Notes: generated from the letters alone by a model not told the origin. Numbered from the stretch's first letter, positions 49,823 to 60,156 are shown. The stretch is DNA of 64,000 nucleotides from Bacteroides sp. (GCF_028690125.1 NZ_JAQVBV010000015.1:57795-121794); one strand, 5' to 3'. Numbers and translations are program-made.

Positions 49823-50665
49823 TTATTCTAGCGATATTCGTTGAACCTCGATAGGACAGTTTAGGAAGGTGGTAGCCGATTCGATAAATTTATCTTCTGC
49901 CTCTGTTGTATAAAACAGACAGTTACTGTTTCGGGTACATTTTGCATCCATCTCCGGATGTCTTCTTAAATAATCTTTCAAACTTTTGGCTACATATTCT
50001 CCTTGTGCGATTACACGAATTTGTTCGGGTACGTACTTGCTGATTTTAGGAAGTAAAATTGGATAATGGGTACATCCCAGAATAATGGTATCGATTTGGG
50101 AATCCTTTTGTAAAAGCTGGTCTATGTATTTTCGTATAAAGTAATCTGACCCTTCATCCCGTGCTTCATTGTTTTCAACAAGTGGTACCCACATTGGGCA
50201 AGCTACTCCGTTTACGTGGATGTCTGGAAAAAGTTTATGTATCTCTAATGGATAAGATTCGGATTTGATAGTACCCGCTGTTGCCAATATGCCGATATGC
50301 TGGCTTTGAGTGATACTTCCAATACATTCTGCAGTGGGGCGTATCACTCCAAGGACACGTCGTGTAGCATCTATGTTGGGAAGATCGTTTATTTGTATAC
50401 TCCGTAAAGCTTTTGCGGAGGCTGTATTACAAGCTAAAATAACCAAATGGCATCCCATCTCAAATAATTTATTGACGGCCTGCAGAGTAAACTCGTATAC
50501 AATTTCAAAGGAACGGCTACCGTAAGGAGTACGTGCATTATCCCCTAAGTAAATATAATCATATTCAGGTAGTACTTCTTTTATTTTGTTGAGGATAGTC
50601 AGACCGCCATATCCGGAGTCGAAAACTCCGATCGGGCCGGGTGTATGAGATAGATGCTGTTTCAT
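49823..50665 (-). CDS. murI: Glutamate racemase
   Basis: It supplies D-glutamate for peptidoglycan. 280 residues with GVFDSGYGGLTILNKI (catalytic Asp/Ser), YLGDNARTPYGSRS, ILACNTASAKALR (first catalytic Cys) and IILGCTHYPILLPKI (second Cys and His). A -7 element CAAATGTA lies at 50688-50695 on the minus strand. Confidence 0.96.
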   Translation of the reverse strand: MKQHLSHTPGPIGVFDSGYGGLTILNKIKEVLPEYDYIYLGDNARTPYGSRSFEIVYEFTLQAVNKLFEMGCHLVILACNTASAKALRSIQINDLPNIDATRRVLGVIRPTAECIGSITQSQHIGILATAGTIKSESYPLEIHKLFPDIHVNGVACPMWVPLVENNEARDEGSDYFIRKYIDQLLQKDSQIDTIILGCTHYPILLPKISKYVPEQIRVIAQGEYVAKSLKDYLRRHPEMDAKCTRNSNCLFYTTEAEDKFIESATTFLNCPIEVQRISLE

Positions 50666-50700
50666 GACAAACTGTTATTTGTATACGCAAATGTACATGA

Positions 50701-50748
50701 AAAAAAGGGAAAGAGAAAGAAGTCTTTACTTCTTTTCTCTTTCCCTTT
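50701..50748 (-). terminator. Terminator of the BamA/Skp cluster
   Basis: On the plus strand AAAGGGAAAGAGAAAGAAGT (50704-50723) pairs with ACTTCTTTTCTCTTTCCCTTT (50728-50748), 4-nt loop. The A-run at its left side is a T-run on the minus strand, so it ends minus-strand transcripts after the last ompH gene. Confidence 0.9.
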
Positions 50749-50770
50749 CGGTATTTTTTTAGCTTATGGT

Positions 50771-51286
50771 TTATTTAATGCCTAGCTGTGTTTTAACTTT
50801 TGGAGTGAGATTAGTACTTTGTGCTTCATTAACATAAGGAATAGAAGTTCTGGCAAGGTCGAAAACGTAAATTACACCCTCAGCAGCACCAACAGCTTTG
50901 ATGGCATCATCTAGTTTCTTATAGATAGGAACCATCTTTGCATTCTGAGCCTCTTCCATATCTTGCATTGCTTTTTGACGGAATTGATCTATTTTTTGGC
51001 TCATGTCTTGCAATTCTTTTTGTCTTCTTTCAGTAATGTTGGCCGGAAGAGAATCTTTGGCAACTACTTGTTGGAACTCCTGATATTTTTTGCTGAATTC
51101 TTCGGTAGAGCTTTGTAATTCATCAGAGAGTTGTTTTTCTAATGTCTGGAGTTCAGTCTGTGCTTTAGTAAATTCAGGCATCACAGTGATAATCTCTTGA
51201 GAATTAACATGACCAAATTTCAGGTTTTGTGCAAATACACCCATTGGGAGTGCAAGCAACATTACAAGTGCAATTTTTTTTAGCAT
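50771..51286 (-). CDS. OmpH/Skp family periplasmic chaperone (second copy)
   Basis: 171 residues. Signal peptide (LVMLLALPMGVFAQN), KFGHVNSQEIITVMPEF at the start of the mature part, a long coiled coil (about 45-120, TELQTLEKQLSDELQSS) and a conserved end (AAEGVIYVFDLARTSIPYVN). Skp proteins hold unfolded outer-membrane proteins on their way to BamA. It has its own -7 element CAAATGTA at 51330-51337 (minus strand), so it may also be expressed separately from the copy upstream. Confidence 0.9.
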   Translation of the reverse strand: MLKKIALVMLLALPMGVFAQNLKFGHVNSQEIITVMPEFTKAQTELQTLEKQLSDELQSSTEEFSKKYQEFQQVVAKDSLPANITERRQKELQDMSQKIDQFRQKAMQDMEEAQNAKMVPIYKKLDDAIKAVGAAEGVIYVFDLARTSIPYVNEAQSTNLTPKVKTQLGIK

Positions 51287-51342
51287 AGTTCTATTATTTA
51301 TTTGAATGATTTTTAGTTATTTCTAGATGCAAATGTATGAAA

Positions 51343-51858
51343 TTAAATTGAATATCCTAATTTTCTCAACACTTCATCGCTTATATCAATACGTGGATTG
51401 GCAAAAATGATACCAGTTGCGGAGGCTCTGTCGATTACAAGGTCATATGCATGTAGTTGTGAAAGTTCTTTCACAGCATCGTAAATATCGTCCTGAATCG
51501 GAGCGATTAGCTCCTCTCTCATTTTTACAAGTTCACCTTCCGGACCAAAGTAAGTACGTTTCAGTTCAGCAGCTGCTTTCTCTTTAGCTACGATTTCGTC
51601 TTCTTTCTTGGATTTTTGATCAGTGGAGAGGGTAGCTGCTCTTGCCTGATAGTCCTGAAACATTTTTTGTGCTTCTTTGGCTATAACTTCTACCTCTGCC
51701 TGATATTTCTTTGTAGCTTCTTGCAATTGCTCATTAGCGCTTTGATAGGCCGGAATATTCTTGAGAATATATTCCGTATCGATTAGTGCAAACTTTTGTG
51801 CATTTGCCATCATACTGATGGCAAACAACAACATGACAGATAGAATAGACTTTCTCAT
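51343..51858 (-). CDS. OmpH/Skp family periplasmic chaperone (first copy)
   Basis: 171 residues. Signal peptide (VMLLFAISMMANAQK), KFALIDTEYILKNIPAYQSA, a coiled-coil middle (about 40-115) and the end YDLVIDRASATGIIFANPRI. It lies 27 bp after bamA on the same strand. It differs clearly from its neighbour, so the duplication is old. Confidence 0.9.
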   Translation of the reverse strand: MRKSILSVMLLFAISMMANAQKFALIDTEYILKNIPAYQSANEQLQEATKKYQAEVEVIAKEAQKMFQDYQARAATLSTDQKSKKEDEIVAKEKAAAELKRTYFGPEGELVKMREELIAPIQDDIYDAVKELSQLHAYDLVIDRASATGIIFANPRIDISDEVLRKLGYSI

Positions 51859-51885
51859 AACATTTAGTTTTTGAGTGATACAAAA

Positions 51886-54528
51886 TTAGAACTCTTGTCC
51901 TAAGATAAAGTGGAATTGACTTCCTCCATATTCTTTAGACCCTTGAACTTTGTCGAAACCATATCCCCAATCGATTCCCATCATACCAACCATCGGCAGG
52001 AAGATACGAACACCGAGACCGGCAGAACGTTTCAAGTCGAACGGATTGAACTTCTTGATATCGTGCCAAGCATTACCAGCTTCCAAGAACCCTAACACAT
52101 AAATATTGGTACTTGTTTCCAGCATAAGCGGATATCTTAATTCAATACCCAGACGCGTATAGGCGTAACCTTCTTCTCCCCATGGAGTTAATGAACTATT
52201 TTCGTAACCACGTAAAGCAATACTTTCTGTTGCATAGCTTGAATAACCAGTCATACCATCACCCCCCACATCGAATGTTCCAAACGGAGATTTTTTGTAT
52301 TTATTGTAGTGACCTACCAAACCAAACTCTGTACGTGTCATCAGAACCAGCGTTTTTTTGTACTTCTGGTAATCCATTAATGAAGTATATGTTTTGGCTT
52401 TAAATTTCCATTTGTGGTATTCTACCCATTTATAGAGTTTATCAGCATTCTCCTGTGAACTAACCGAACCATTTTCATTATAGTAGCTCTTGTAGTCCTT
52501 TCCGCTAAACAATGAGTACGGAGGAGTAAATTGAACTGATAATGAGAAATCCGAACCTGTACGTGGGAAAATAGGATTGTCAATAGAGTTACGAGCTAAT
52601 GTTAAATTGATGCTAAGGTCATTACATTTACCGTTTTGTACGATGAAGTATCGCCAGTCTTTCAAATTATAACGTTGATAAGCTAGTTCTGCAGAAAGAG
52701 TGAAGAAGTCATCCGGCCAGTTTAAACGCTTACCCCAACCAGCAGAAAGTCCCCACATCTTAATAGATTTATCTGGGTCATAATAATTCTCATAACTGTT
52801 GTAGTTGTTGTAGTTATAGCCATAGCCGCCGTAAGACATATAGTTATAATAGTTATTAAAGTAGCTAGAGTTATAATAACGGTCACTGATATCAGTCTGT
52901 ACAGAGAAGAAGGCTGATAGAGAGAATGAATTTGGACGTTTACCCCCAAACCATGGGTCAAAGAATGAAATACTGTAAGATTGATAGTATTTAGCATTCG
53001 TTTGTCCACTTAGAGTCAATGTTTGACCATCACCTTGAGGCAAGATACCACGATAGTTCTCTCCCGGATGCAATAAGTTAGCAACTGAGAAGTTAGTGAA
53101 TTTCAAACTCAACTTACCGATGATACCAGTTTGTCCCCAACCAGCAGAGAATTCTACTTGGTCGTTAGCTTTAGAAGTTAGCGGCAAACCTATATCTACA
53201 GTTCCGTTTGTCGGATCCGGTTGGATATCAGGTTGTAGATTTTCAGGATCAAAATGTCCCATTTGCTGAATTTCACGCAATGAACGCATTAAGTCTTCCT
53301 TGCTGAACAACTGTCCGGGACGGATACGAAGCTCACGGCGGACTACATTTTCATACAACCGGTCGTTACCACTAATCTTAACTTTATTAATAGTTGCTTG
53401 GCGACCTTCATAAATTCTCATTTCAAGGTCGATAGAGTCTCCTACAATATTTACTTCCACCGGATCAAGGCTATAGAACAAGTAACCATTGTTGTAATAC
53501 AGATTACCGATAGCATCATCATCAGAATTGATTCGCTCGCTTAATAACTTCTGGTTGTATACATCTCCCTTTTTCATGCGGAGCAGATTATTTAAATCCT
53601 CAGATGCATAAAGTGTGTTACCAACCCAAGCAACATTACGAAGGTAATATTTCTGACCCTCATCTATCTTCATATATACATTGATAGTCTTATCATCATA
53701 TTGAGAAATACTGTCTTTTGTAATCATAGCATCACGATATCCTAGCTCGTTGTATTTATCTATGATCAGCTGCTTGTCAGCTTCATAGTTTTCTGGAACG
53801 AACTTCTTGGTGCGGAACAAATTGAGAAGTTTACCTTTTTCGTTGGTTTTCTTCATTACCCGTTTCAACTTGGATGCTTTAATTGCATTATTACCAACAA
53901 TCTGAATTTCGTGAACTTTCACTTTTTCTTTCTTGTCGATATTAACGTCTACAATCACTTGATTTTCATTTGCAGGATCATCCTTTTGGTTAATGATTAC
54001 TTCAGCATTTTTAAATCCTTTGTCGTCAAAGTAACGTTTGATTAATATTTTGACACGATCTACAGTGTTCGGAGTAATCTGCATACCTTTCGCCATACCT
54101 AATCTAGATTCCAAGTCAGTACGCTCAGACTTCTTGATTCCATTGTATCGTACGTCACTGATACGAGGCCGTTGTGTCAAATTGATTTTTAGCCAAATTT
54201 TGTTGCCTTCAACCTTTTCAGCAGTAATTTGAACGTCGGAAAACAAACCATGCTTCCAATAACTTCTGATAGCTTTAGTTATCTCGTCACCAGGGACGGA
54301 GATAACTTGTCCGACTGAAAGTCCGGACAAACCAATCAATACATAGTCTTCATAGTTCTTCACGCCTTCGACTTTAATATCTGCTATCTCATACTTCTTA
54401 GGAGTTCCAGAGTATAAGATAGCTGGTTTAGAATCTTCTTCCGTGTTGGCATTCTGTGCAAAACCTGTTGCTGCAAAGCAGAAAAGGCAGATAAATGTTA
54501 CGAATATAAAGGAAATACGATAATGCAT
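51886..54528 (-). CDS. bamA: Outer-membrane protein assembly factor BamA
   Basis: It inserts beta-barrel proteins into the outer membrane. 880 residues: signal peptide (IFVTFICLFCFAATGFAQ), five POTRA repeats (about 45-440; the first starts YEIADIKVEGVKNYEDYVLI), then the 16-strand-type barrel with the lid-loop motif in TESIALRGYENSSL and an end at FILGQEF (aromatic C-terminus). A strikingly Tyr/Asn-rich loop occupies about residues 546-585. It lies 30 bp after uppS and is followed by two Skp genes, a frequent arrangement. Confidence 0.96.
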   Translation of the reverse strand: MHYRISFIFVTFICLFCFAATGFAQNANTEEDSKPAILYSGTPKKYEIADIKVEGVKNYEDYVLIGLSGLSVGQVISVPGDEITKAIRSYWKHGLFSDVQITAEKVEGNKIWLKINLTQRPRISDVRYNGIKKSERTDLESRLGMAKGMQITPNTVDRVKILIKRYFDDKGFKNAEVIINQKDDPANENQVIVDVNIDKKEKVKVHEIQIVGNNAIKASKLKRVMKKTNEKGKLLNLFRTKKFVPENYEADKQLIIDKYNELGYRDAMITKDSISQYDDKTINVYMKIDEGQKYYLRNVAWVGNTLYASEDLNNLLRMKKGDVYNQKLLSERINSDDDAIGNLYYNNGYLFYSLDPVEVNIVGDSIDLEMRIYEGRQATINKVKISGNDRLYENVVRRELRIRPGQLFSKEDLMRSLREIQQMGHFDPENLQPDIQPDPTNGTVDIGLPLTSKANDQVEFSAGWGQTGIIGKLSLKFTNFSVANLLHPGENYRGILPQGDGQTLTLSGQTNAKYYQSYSISFFDPWFGGKRPNSFSLSAFFSVQTDISDRYYNSSYFNNYYNYMSYGGYGYNYNNYNSYENYYDPDKSIKMWGLSAGWGKRLNWPDDFFTLSAELAYQRYNLKDWRYFIVQNGKCNDLSINLTLARNSIDNPIFPRTGSDFSLSVQFTPPYSLFSGKDYKSYYNENGSVSSQENADKLYKWVEYHKWKFKAKTYTSLMDYQKYKKTLVLMTRTEFGLVGHYNKYKKSPFGTFDVGGDGMTGYSSYATESIALRGYENSSLTPWGEEGYAYTRLGIELRYPLMLETSTNIYVLGFLEAGNAWHDIKKFNPFDLKRSAGLGVRIFLPMVGMMGIDWGYGFDKVQGSKEYGGSQFHFILGQEF

Positions 54529-54558
54529 TTATTTTATAATTTGATGTTTCAATTTATG

Positions 54559-55293
54559 TTAGCTGATTTGTTCACTTGTCTTACCGAATCGGCGTTCTCT
54601 TTGTTGATACTCATAAATGGCTTTTCTGAATTCTTCATTATTGAAATCGGGCCAAAAAGTATCACAAAAATAAAGTTCCGAATAAGCACATTGCCATAGT
54701 AGGTAATTACTTAATCGGATTTCTCCACCCGTACGAATCAGTAGATCAGGATCGGGCATAAAGTTAGTTGTTAGATGAGAGCTAATATACTCATCAGTTA
54801 TTTGGTTGGGAGTAATCTCACCGTTATTTACTTTTATTGCGATATGACGAACTGCTTCAGTAATTTCCCAGCGGGATGAATAACTAAGAGCAAGAATCAA
54901 GCACATACCTGTATTTTTACTTGTGTGTTCTATACAAGCAGATAAACTTTCCTGTACTACAGTTGGTAATTTCTCAAAGTCGCCAATGATACGGAAGCAA
55001 ATATTGTTTTTCATTAACGTCTCTTCCTCAATTGAATTCAGTAATAAATTCATCAAAGCCGCAATTTCATCCTGTGGGCGGTTCCAATTTTCAGTAGAAA
55101 AAGTATATAAGGTCAGATACTTAACTCCTAGACGAGCAGCTTCCTCCGTGATGTTTTGTACCGTTTCTGCACCAGCTTGGTGACCGAAGGTACGTTCTTT
55201 CCCCTGTTGCTTTGCCCATCGTCCATTGCCATCCATAATGATAGCTACATGTTTGGGTATTCGAGTCTTATCTATCTGCTCTATATAGGACAT
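54559..55293 (-). CDS. uppS: Isoprenyl (undecaprenyl) diphosphate synthase
   Basis: It makes the C55 lipid carrier for wall and surface glycans. 244 residues: [20 protein letters not shown] (catalytic Asp), [27 protein letters not shown] and [20 protein letters not shown] with the downstream YSELYF, all standard for cis-prenyltransferases. It follows the DUF6242 gene by 14 bp. Confidence 0.96.
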   Translation of the reverse strand: MSYIEQIDKTRIPKHVAIIMDGNGRWAKQQGKERTFGHQAGAETVQNITEEAARLGVKYLTLYTFSTENWNRPQDEIAALMNLLLNSIEEETLMKNNICFRIIGDFEKLPTVVQESLSACIEHTSKNTGMCLILALSYSSRWEITEAVRHIAIKVNNGEITPNQITDEYISSHLTTNFMPDPDLLIRTGGEIRLSNYLLWQCAYSELYFCDTFWPDFNNEEFRKAIYEYQQRERRFGKTSEQIS

Positions 55294-55307
55294 GACAAAC
55301 GTCTGAA

Positions 55308-56792
55308 TTATTGTTTAGGGTATTTTGCAAGATCAAACCAAAGTTGATTCAAACGACCGCGCCATACTTCTGATTCATGGCTGTATGGACCTCTTTCTGC
55401 TGAAGTATTGCTTCCGGCAACTTTTATGTTTTCGGTAAATCTCACATCAGTTTCACTACCAAAGAGAATATAAATATATTCATTCTTTGTATCAAGTACA
55501 GTAGTATAATTCTTTCTTCCTCTGAATTCCGGATCGTCTATAGAAGGACGTAGAAAGATTCCACTTACATTCCAGTTATAATTAGGGAAAGCAAATTTAT
55601 TTGCTTTTTTCCAAGCAAGTCCAGACTGAGAAACGTAGAATGCATTAAATTCGTCTCCATAAATATAGAACTGGTTATTATAATAAATAATCGACGGATT
55701 CTCTATTGCAGGACAATTGCTAGTTGAATTGCTAGGAGGTAAAGCTGTCCAAATGTCTCCCATATATCCCCATGGTACAATTGTTTTTGTATTATTTCCT
55801 ACAGTGGGTTGATCCTTGTATTTTCCGATAAGCATAATACCTTCAAGATTGGTTGCAGTAGTATAAATGGTATAAGAAATATTACTGATTGGGAAATCCT
55901 CAGGAACTTCTTGCAATTTTATTTCATCTTTCGTAACTACTTTAGCCTTTATTTCATCTGTCGAATTAAAATACTTTTTGCCATTGATCGTTTCAATGAA
56001 TGTTATTTTGTTACTTAATGGAGCAAGGAGTAGACTGATTTGTTTATTGCTGAACAAATCTGAAACGTTCCATGATGTTCCATCAACAGATTCATAGACT
56101 AATCCATTATTTGCCGAAGAAGTTGCATATAACTTGCCTTCATAAGACAAAATAGATGCTGGAAGAGTATTGTTGAAAATATTGCCTTCTACAGTACTTA
56201 AGCCCCATGAAGATTTACTTCCAATTTGGCTATGATATACTTTTAACGTGCCATTTACTACAGAGTAGTTGAGGATTTCATCATTCAAAATGACAGCTTT
56301 TTGTTCTCCTGTAATAGCATTGTCAATTCCTCCTCTGTAATTCCAACTCATAGAATCCGGATCATGTTTATGTACGCGTACATTAATTGTATAAGTCTTA
56401 GTATACTGATAATTCGGAGCATAGACTTTAAATGTAACAGGTTTCCTTAAATCCATAGAATCTTTAACCTGATTACCATCCATAATAATGATCGAATCCT
56501 GATCATTTTTGCTCTTCACCGTTATGATTCCCGATGCAGTAGTCAAGGTTTTAATTAGTATCCTATCGATGATAGTGTCGGCATGTACAGGAAGTGAGTC
56601 CTCATTATAGATTTCACCTTTTTGTTGGTCAATTGTGAATTTATAGTTGATGCCATAAATGGTGTCCAGTTCAAACGAATGTATAGTCGCATCCGGGCTA
56701 TATTCTACTTCGTTATCGTCGCCAAAACATGACGTTATAACGAATGACACCATGAAAAGACTCGCAATGATTGATAAAAACTTTATTCTCAT
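55308..56792 (-). CDS. DUF6242-type lipoprotein
   Basis: 494 residues with a lipoprotein signal ([11 protein letters not shown], Cys about 22). The N-terminal part (about 30-150) looks like an Ig-like/cadherin-like bacterial domain ([20 protein letters not shown]). The C-terminal part is a Kelch-like propeller with repeated strands such as [20 protein letters not shown] and [20 protein letters not shown]. The pattern is that of Bacteroidales DUF6242 proteins, function unknown. The -7 element CAAAAATA is at 56821-56828 (minus strand). Confidence 0.8.
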   Translation of the reverse strand: MRIKFLSIIASLFMVSFVITSCFGDDNEVEYSPDATIHSFELDTIYGINYKFTIDQQKGEIYNEDSLPVHADTIIDRILIKTLTTASGIITVKSKNDQDSIIIMDGNQVKDSMDLRKPVTFKVYAPNYQYTKTYTINVRVHKHDPDSMSWNYRGGIDNAITGEQKAVILNDEILNYSVVNGTLKVYHSQIGSKSSWGLSTVEGNIFNNTLPASILSYEGKLYATSSANNGLVYESVDGTSWNVSDLFSNKQISLLLAPLSNKITFIETINGKKYFNSTDEIKAKVVTKDEIKLQEVPEDFPISNISYTIYTTATNLEGIMLIGKYKDQPTVGNNTKTIVPWGYMGDIWTALPPSNSTSNCPAIENPSIIYYNNQFYIYGDEFNAFYVSQSGLAWKKANKFAFPNYNWNVSGIFLRPSIDDPEFRGRKNYTTVLDTKNEYIYILFGSETDVRFTENIKVAGSNTSAERGPYSHESEVWRGRLNQLWFDLAKYPKQ

Positions 56793-56925
56793 TTGAAAGA
56801 TTGTGTTTATTTACAAGTTGCAAAAATAGAAACATTTTTCCCGATAAAGAACATTCTCAGCAAGTTTTATATAAAATTATAGATAATAATGCTGATTTTA
56901 TCGACCTAGAACTCCTTGAACAGGA

Positions 56926-57987
56926 CTATCTTAGCTCACTCTCGTGAATATAATGCAAAATCGTTCTATCGAAGTGCTCCTCTACTGAATAACTAAAATT
57001 ATTGCTTATTTCAGGTGCTTTAACACCGGAATGTAGTTTAACAGGGCATTGTTCAACAAACGCTTCATCCCAAAAGTTAGAGTCTATAAACGTTTGTAGT
57101 AATTGCTTTCCTCCTTCTATTAATAACGACTGTATCTTTCGCTGATATAGAATATGCATTATCTGTGCTAGAATATTCTCGGCAAAATCAATTTTGATAA
57201 ATGTGAGGTTAGATTGATCTAGATGTTCCTTTTCTGTAAAAATGAGGGTTGGTATGTTTCCGTCAAACAAGCAAAGTGTATTAGGTAAAGACAATGTCCG
57301 GTCTAAAACGACTCGTACTGGGTGGTTTCCATACCAATTGCGGACAGTTAATGAAGGATTGTCCAATAGTGCTGTTCGTTTACCAACCATAATCGCATCA
57401 GTTTCTGCTCTTTTTTTGTGAACCAACATAGAGGAAAGAGAGGAAGAAAGAATGACAGGTGTTCCGTCCATTCGTTCTCGGTCGATAAAGTGATCACCGG
57501 ATTCAGCCCATTTAAGTGTGATATAAGGTCGTTTAAGTGTGTTGAAAGTGATGAAGCGACGAATGAGATATTCGCATTCCTGTTCCAATACCCCTACAAT
57601 GACTTCTCGTCCTGCATCGCGCAATTTTTTAATTCCGCACCCAGAGACTTTGGAGAACGGATCTTGACAACCGATGACAATACGTGGTATCTGTTTTTCA
57701 ATAATTAAATCTGCACATGGAGGCGTTTTCCCATGATGTGAACAAGGCTCCAGGCTGACGTAAATTGTAGACTGTTTTAATAATGAGGTGTCTTTTACAG
57801 AACGAATGGCATTGACTTCGGCATGAGCCTCTCCATAGCGAATATGATATCCTTCCCCTATAATACATCCATTACATACAATTACAGCACCTACCATTGG
57901 ATTAGGAGCTACATTGCACCTACCATTCTTTGCTAATTGAATACAGCGTTTTATATATTTTTCCTCTTCCATTTGATGGTCTTCCAT
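56926..57987 (-). CDS. ribD: Bifunctional riboflavin biosynthesis deaminase/reductase
   Basis: 353 residues. The deaminase half (about 1-150) has NPMVGAVIVCNG, the zinc site HAE (His55, Glu57) and YVSLEPCSHHGKTPPCADLI. The reductase half (about 155-350) has RPYITLKWAESGDHFIDRER, AIMVGKRTALLDNPSLTVR and SLLIEGGKQLLQTFIDSNFW. Both active sites look complete. Met6 (57972) is an alternative start. Divergent from prmC. Confidence 0.94.
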   Translation of the reverse strand: MEDHQMEEEKYIKRCIQLAKNGRCNVAPNPMVGAVIVCNGCIIGEGYHIRYGEAHAEVNAIRSVKDTSLLKQSTIYVSLEPCSHHGKTPPCADLIIEKQIPRIVIGCQDPFSKVSGCGIKKLRDAGREVIVGVLEQECEYLIRRFITFNTLKRPYITLKWAESGDHFIDRERMDGTPVILSSSLSSMLVHKKRAETDAIMVGKRTALLDNPSLTVRNWYGNHPVRVVLDRTLSLPNTLCLFDGNIPTLIFTEKEHLDQSNLTFIKIDFAENILAQIMHILYQRKIQSLLIEGGKQLLQTFIDSNFWDEAFVEQCPVKLHSGVKAPEISNNFSYSVEEHFDRTILHYIHESELR

Positions 57988-57997
57988 ATATTATTCT

Positions 57998-58005
57998 TAA
58001 TTTTG
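57998..58005 (+). promoter_or_regulatory. -7 promoter element of prmC
   Basis: TAATTTTG, 19 bp before the ATG at 58024. It excludes the overlapping in-frame start at 57937. Confidence 0.6.
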
Positions 58006-58023
58006 CACTCCCAAAATGTAAAC

Positions 58024-58860
58024 ATGAACCATATCATTAATTATATCTCCCAGTCTTTGAAGGATATCTATCCCCCGGAAGAGGTAAAAGCCCTTTCGAT
58101 GATGATTTGTTGTGACATATTGGGACTGGATGCGCTTGATATTTATATGGGCAAAGATATAACTTTATCCGAATGCAAACAGCATGAATTAGAAAACATT
58201 ATATTCCGTTTACATAAGAATGAGCCGATTCAATACATTCGTGGTATAGCAGAGTTTTGTGGAAGGCCGTTTCGAGTAGCCTCTGGAGTATTGGTTCCTC
58301 GCCCGGAAACGGCAGAATTGGTTGATTTGATTGTGAAGGAGAATGCTTGTGCTAAGAGAATATTAGATATAGGGACCGGGAGTGGCTGTATTTCAATCTC
58401 TCTTTCTAAAGAGTTGCCAGATACTTTAGTCAAAGCATGGGATGTTTCAGATGAAGCGTTAGAGATAGCTCGTTGGAATAATGAAAGTCTGTCGGCGCGA
58501 GTGATATTTGAGAAACAGGATGTGCTGTCTGATATTATATCGGAACAACAACAATATGATGTGATAGTAAGTAATCCTCCATATGTGACAGAGAAGGAAA
58601 AGAAAGTTATGGAGCCTAATGTGCTTGAGTGGGAACCTGAATTGGCATTGTTTGTGCCGGATGATGATCCTTTACTTTTCTATCGTCGTATTGCTAATCT
58701 CGGGCAACAGTTATTAATACCTGGGGGGCGACTTTATTTTGAAATCAACCAGTCCTATGGGGCTCAAATGGTTCGCTTACTTGAGATGAACCATTACCAT
58801 AATATACGTGTTATTAAAGATCTTTTTGAAAACGATAGAATAGTTACAGCCAATCGATGA
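58024..58860 (+). CDS. prmC: Release factor glutamine methyltransferase
   Basis: It methylates the GGQ glutamine of peptide release factors. 278 residues from the ATG at 58024. A helical N-terminal domain (about 1-75) precedes the SAM fold: VPRPETAELVDLIVKE, LDIGTGSGCISISLSKELPD, and the catalytic VSNPPYVTEKEKKVMEPNVL. Its stop overlaps the recX start by 4 bp. Confidence 0.95.
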   Translation: MNHIINYISQSLKDIYPPEEVKALSMMICCDILGLDALDIYMGKDITLSECKQHELENIIFRLHKNEPIQYIRGIAEFCGRPFRVASGVLVPRPETAELVDLIVKENACAKRILDIGTGSGCISISLSKELPDTLVKAWDVSDEALEIARWNNESLSARVIFEKQDVLSDIISEQQQYDVIVSNPPYVTEKEKKVMEPNVLEWEPELALFVPDDDPLLFYRRIANLGQQLLIPGGRLYFEINQSYGAQMVRLLEMNHYHNIRVIKDLFENDRIVTANR

Positions 58861-59339
58861 GTGCACAATTAACTGAAGAAGAAGCTTTAAATAAGGTTGC
58901 TTCCTATTGCTCTTCTGCCGAACATTGTCGTGCAGAAATAAATGATAAATTGCAAAGATGGGGAATCGCTTATGGAGCTATTACTCGTATTCTCAGTCAG
59001 CTAGAGGCCGAGAAATATATTGATGATGAACGTTATTGCCGTGCTTTTGTTACTGACAAATTCCGGTTTGCAAAGTGGGGTAAAGTTAAGATAGCCCAAG
59101 GGCTTTATATGAAAAAAATTCCCTCTGATATGGTATGGCGCTATTTAAACGAGATTGATGAAGAGGAATATCTTCTGATCCTGAATGGTTTGTTAGCAAC
59201 TAAACGTAAAAGTATTCATGCGCAGAATGAATTTGAACAGAATCAAAAACTCATTCGTTTTGCTATGAGTCGAGGATTTGAGATAAAAGATATCAAACGT
59301 TGTATAGAAGTATTGGAGGATGAAGTATACGAAGAATGA
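58857..59339 (+). CDS. recX: Regulatory protein RecX
   Basis: RecX modulates RecA filaments. 160 residues of three-helix repeats: CRAEINDKLQRWGIAYGAIT, YIDDERYCRAFVTDKFRFAK followed by WGKVKIAQGLYMKKIPSD, and a last repeat at KLIRFAMSRGFEIKDIKRCI. The start ATG overlaps the prmC stop (ATGA), indicating translational coupling. Confidence 0.92.
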   Translation: MSAQLTEEEALNKVASYCSSAEHCRAEINDKLQRWGIAYGAITRILSQLEAEKYIDDERYCRAFVTDKFRFAKWGKVKIAQGLYMKKIPSDMVWRYLNEIDEEEYLLILNGLLATKRKSIHAQNEFEQNQKLIRFAMSRGFEIKDIKRCIEVLEDEVYEE

Positions 59340-59382
59340 AAAAATAAACGATTTTCTTCTTTTTAATCTCATTCTATTTCCG

Positions 59383-59390
59383 TAATTTTG
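59383..59390 (+). promoter_or_regulatory. -7 promoter element of pyrE
   Basis: TAATTTTG, 28 bp before the pyrE ATG. Confidence 0.6.
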
Positions 59391-59418
59391 CAGCGAATAA
59401 TTAATAGTTAGTTTAGTT

Positions 59419-60057
59419 ATGAAAAACTTAGAGAGACTGTTCGCGGAGAAACTGCTGAAGATTAAAGCAATTAAACTTCAACCAGCTAACCCATTTACAT
59501 GGGCTTCTGGATGGAAGTCCCCTTTTTACTGCGACAACCGTAAAACTCTGTCTTATCCTTCTCTTCGTAATTTTGTGAAGGTTGAAATTACCCGTCTGGT
59601 ATTGGAACGATTTGGGCAAGTGGATGCGATTGCGGGTGTGGCTACCGGTGCTATACCTCAGGGAGCTTTGGTGGCTGATGCGTTGAATCTTCCATTTGTA
59701 TATGTTCGTTCTACCCCCAAAGATCATGGATTGGAGAATCTTATTGAGGGAGAACTTCGCCCGGGTATGAAGGTGGTAGTCGTAGAAGATTTGATTTCTA
59801 CCGGTGGCAGTAGCTTGAAAGCTGTAGAAGCTATCCGTCGTGATGGTTGTGAGGTAATCGGCATGATTGCTGCTTTCACTTATGGCTTCCCTGTTGCAGA
59901 ACAGGCTTTTAAAGATGCAAGAGTTCCTTTGGTGACATTGACCAATTATGAAGCTGTGCTCGATGTGGCACTTCGTACAGGGTATATCGAGGAAGAAGAT
60001 ATTGCAACACTGAATGATTGGCGTAAAGATCCGGCACATTGGGATGCAGGAAAATAA
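59419..60057 (+). CDS. pyrE: Orotate phosphoribosyltransferase
   Basis: Fifth step of pyrimidine synthesis. 212 residues: FTWASGWKSPFYCDNRKTLS at the N-terminus, AIAGVATGAIPQGALVADAL and FVYVRSTPKDHGLENLIEG in the core, and the PRPP-binding VVVVEDLISTGGSSLKAVEA. A terminator follows. Confidence 0.96.
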   Translation: MKNLERLFAEKLLKIKAIKLQPANPFTWASGWKSPFYCDNRKTLSYPSLRNFVKVEITRLVLERFGQVDAIAGVATGAIPQGALVADALNLPFVYVRSTPKDHGLENLIEGELRPGMKVVVVEDLISTGGSSLKAVEAIRRDGCEVIGMIAAFTYGFPVAEQAFKDARVPLVTLTNYEAVLDVALRTGYIEEEDIATLNDWRKDPAHWDAGK

Positions 60058-60091
60058 GATTCCTTTTTGATAAAAATAAGTATAATGTGAG

Positions 60092-60135
60092 AAGAACCAT
60101 CCGGGTAATATTCTATTCGGATAGTTCTTTTTTTA
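60092..60135 (+). terminator. Rho-independent terminator after pyrE
   Basis: AAGAACCATCCG (60092-60103) pairs with CGGATAGTTCTT (60118-60129, one mismatch), followed by a T-run. Confidence 0.85.
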
Positions 60136-60156
60136 TTTTTTATAATTCAAGCATAT

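Noticed and set aside
59428..60039. 203-codon reading frame antisense to pyrE
   Set aside because: Shadow of a well-supported gene; no promoter or family pattern.
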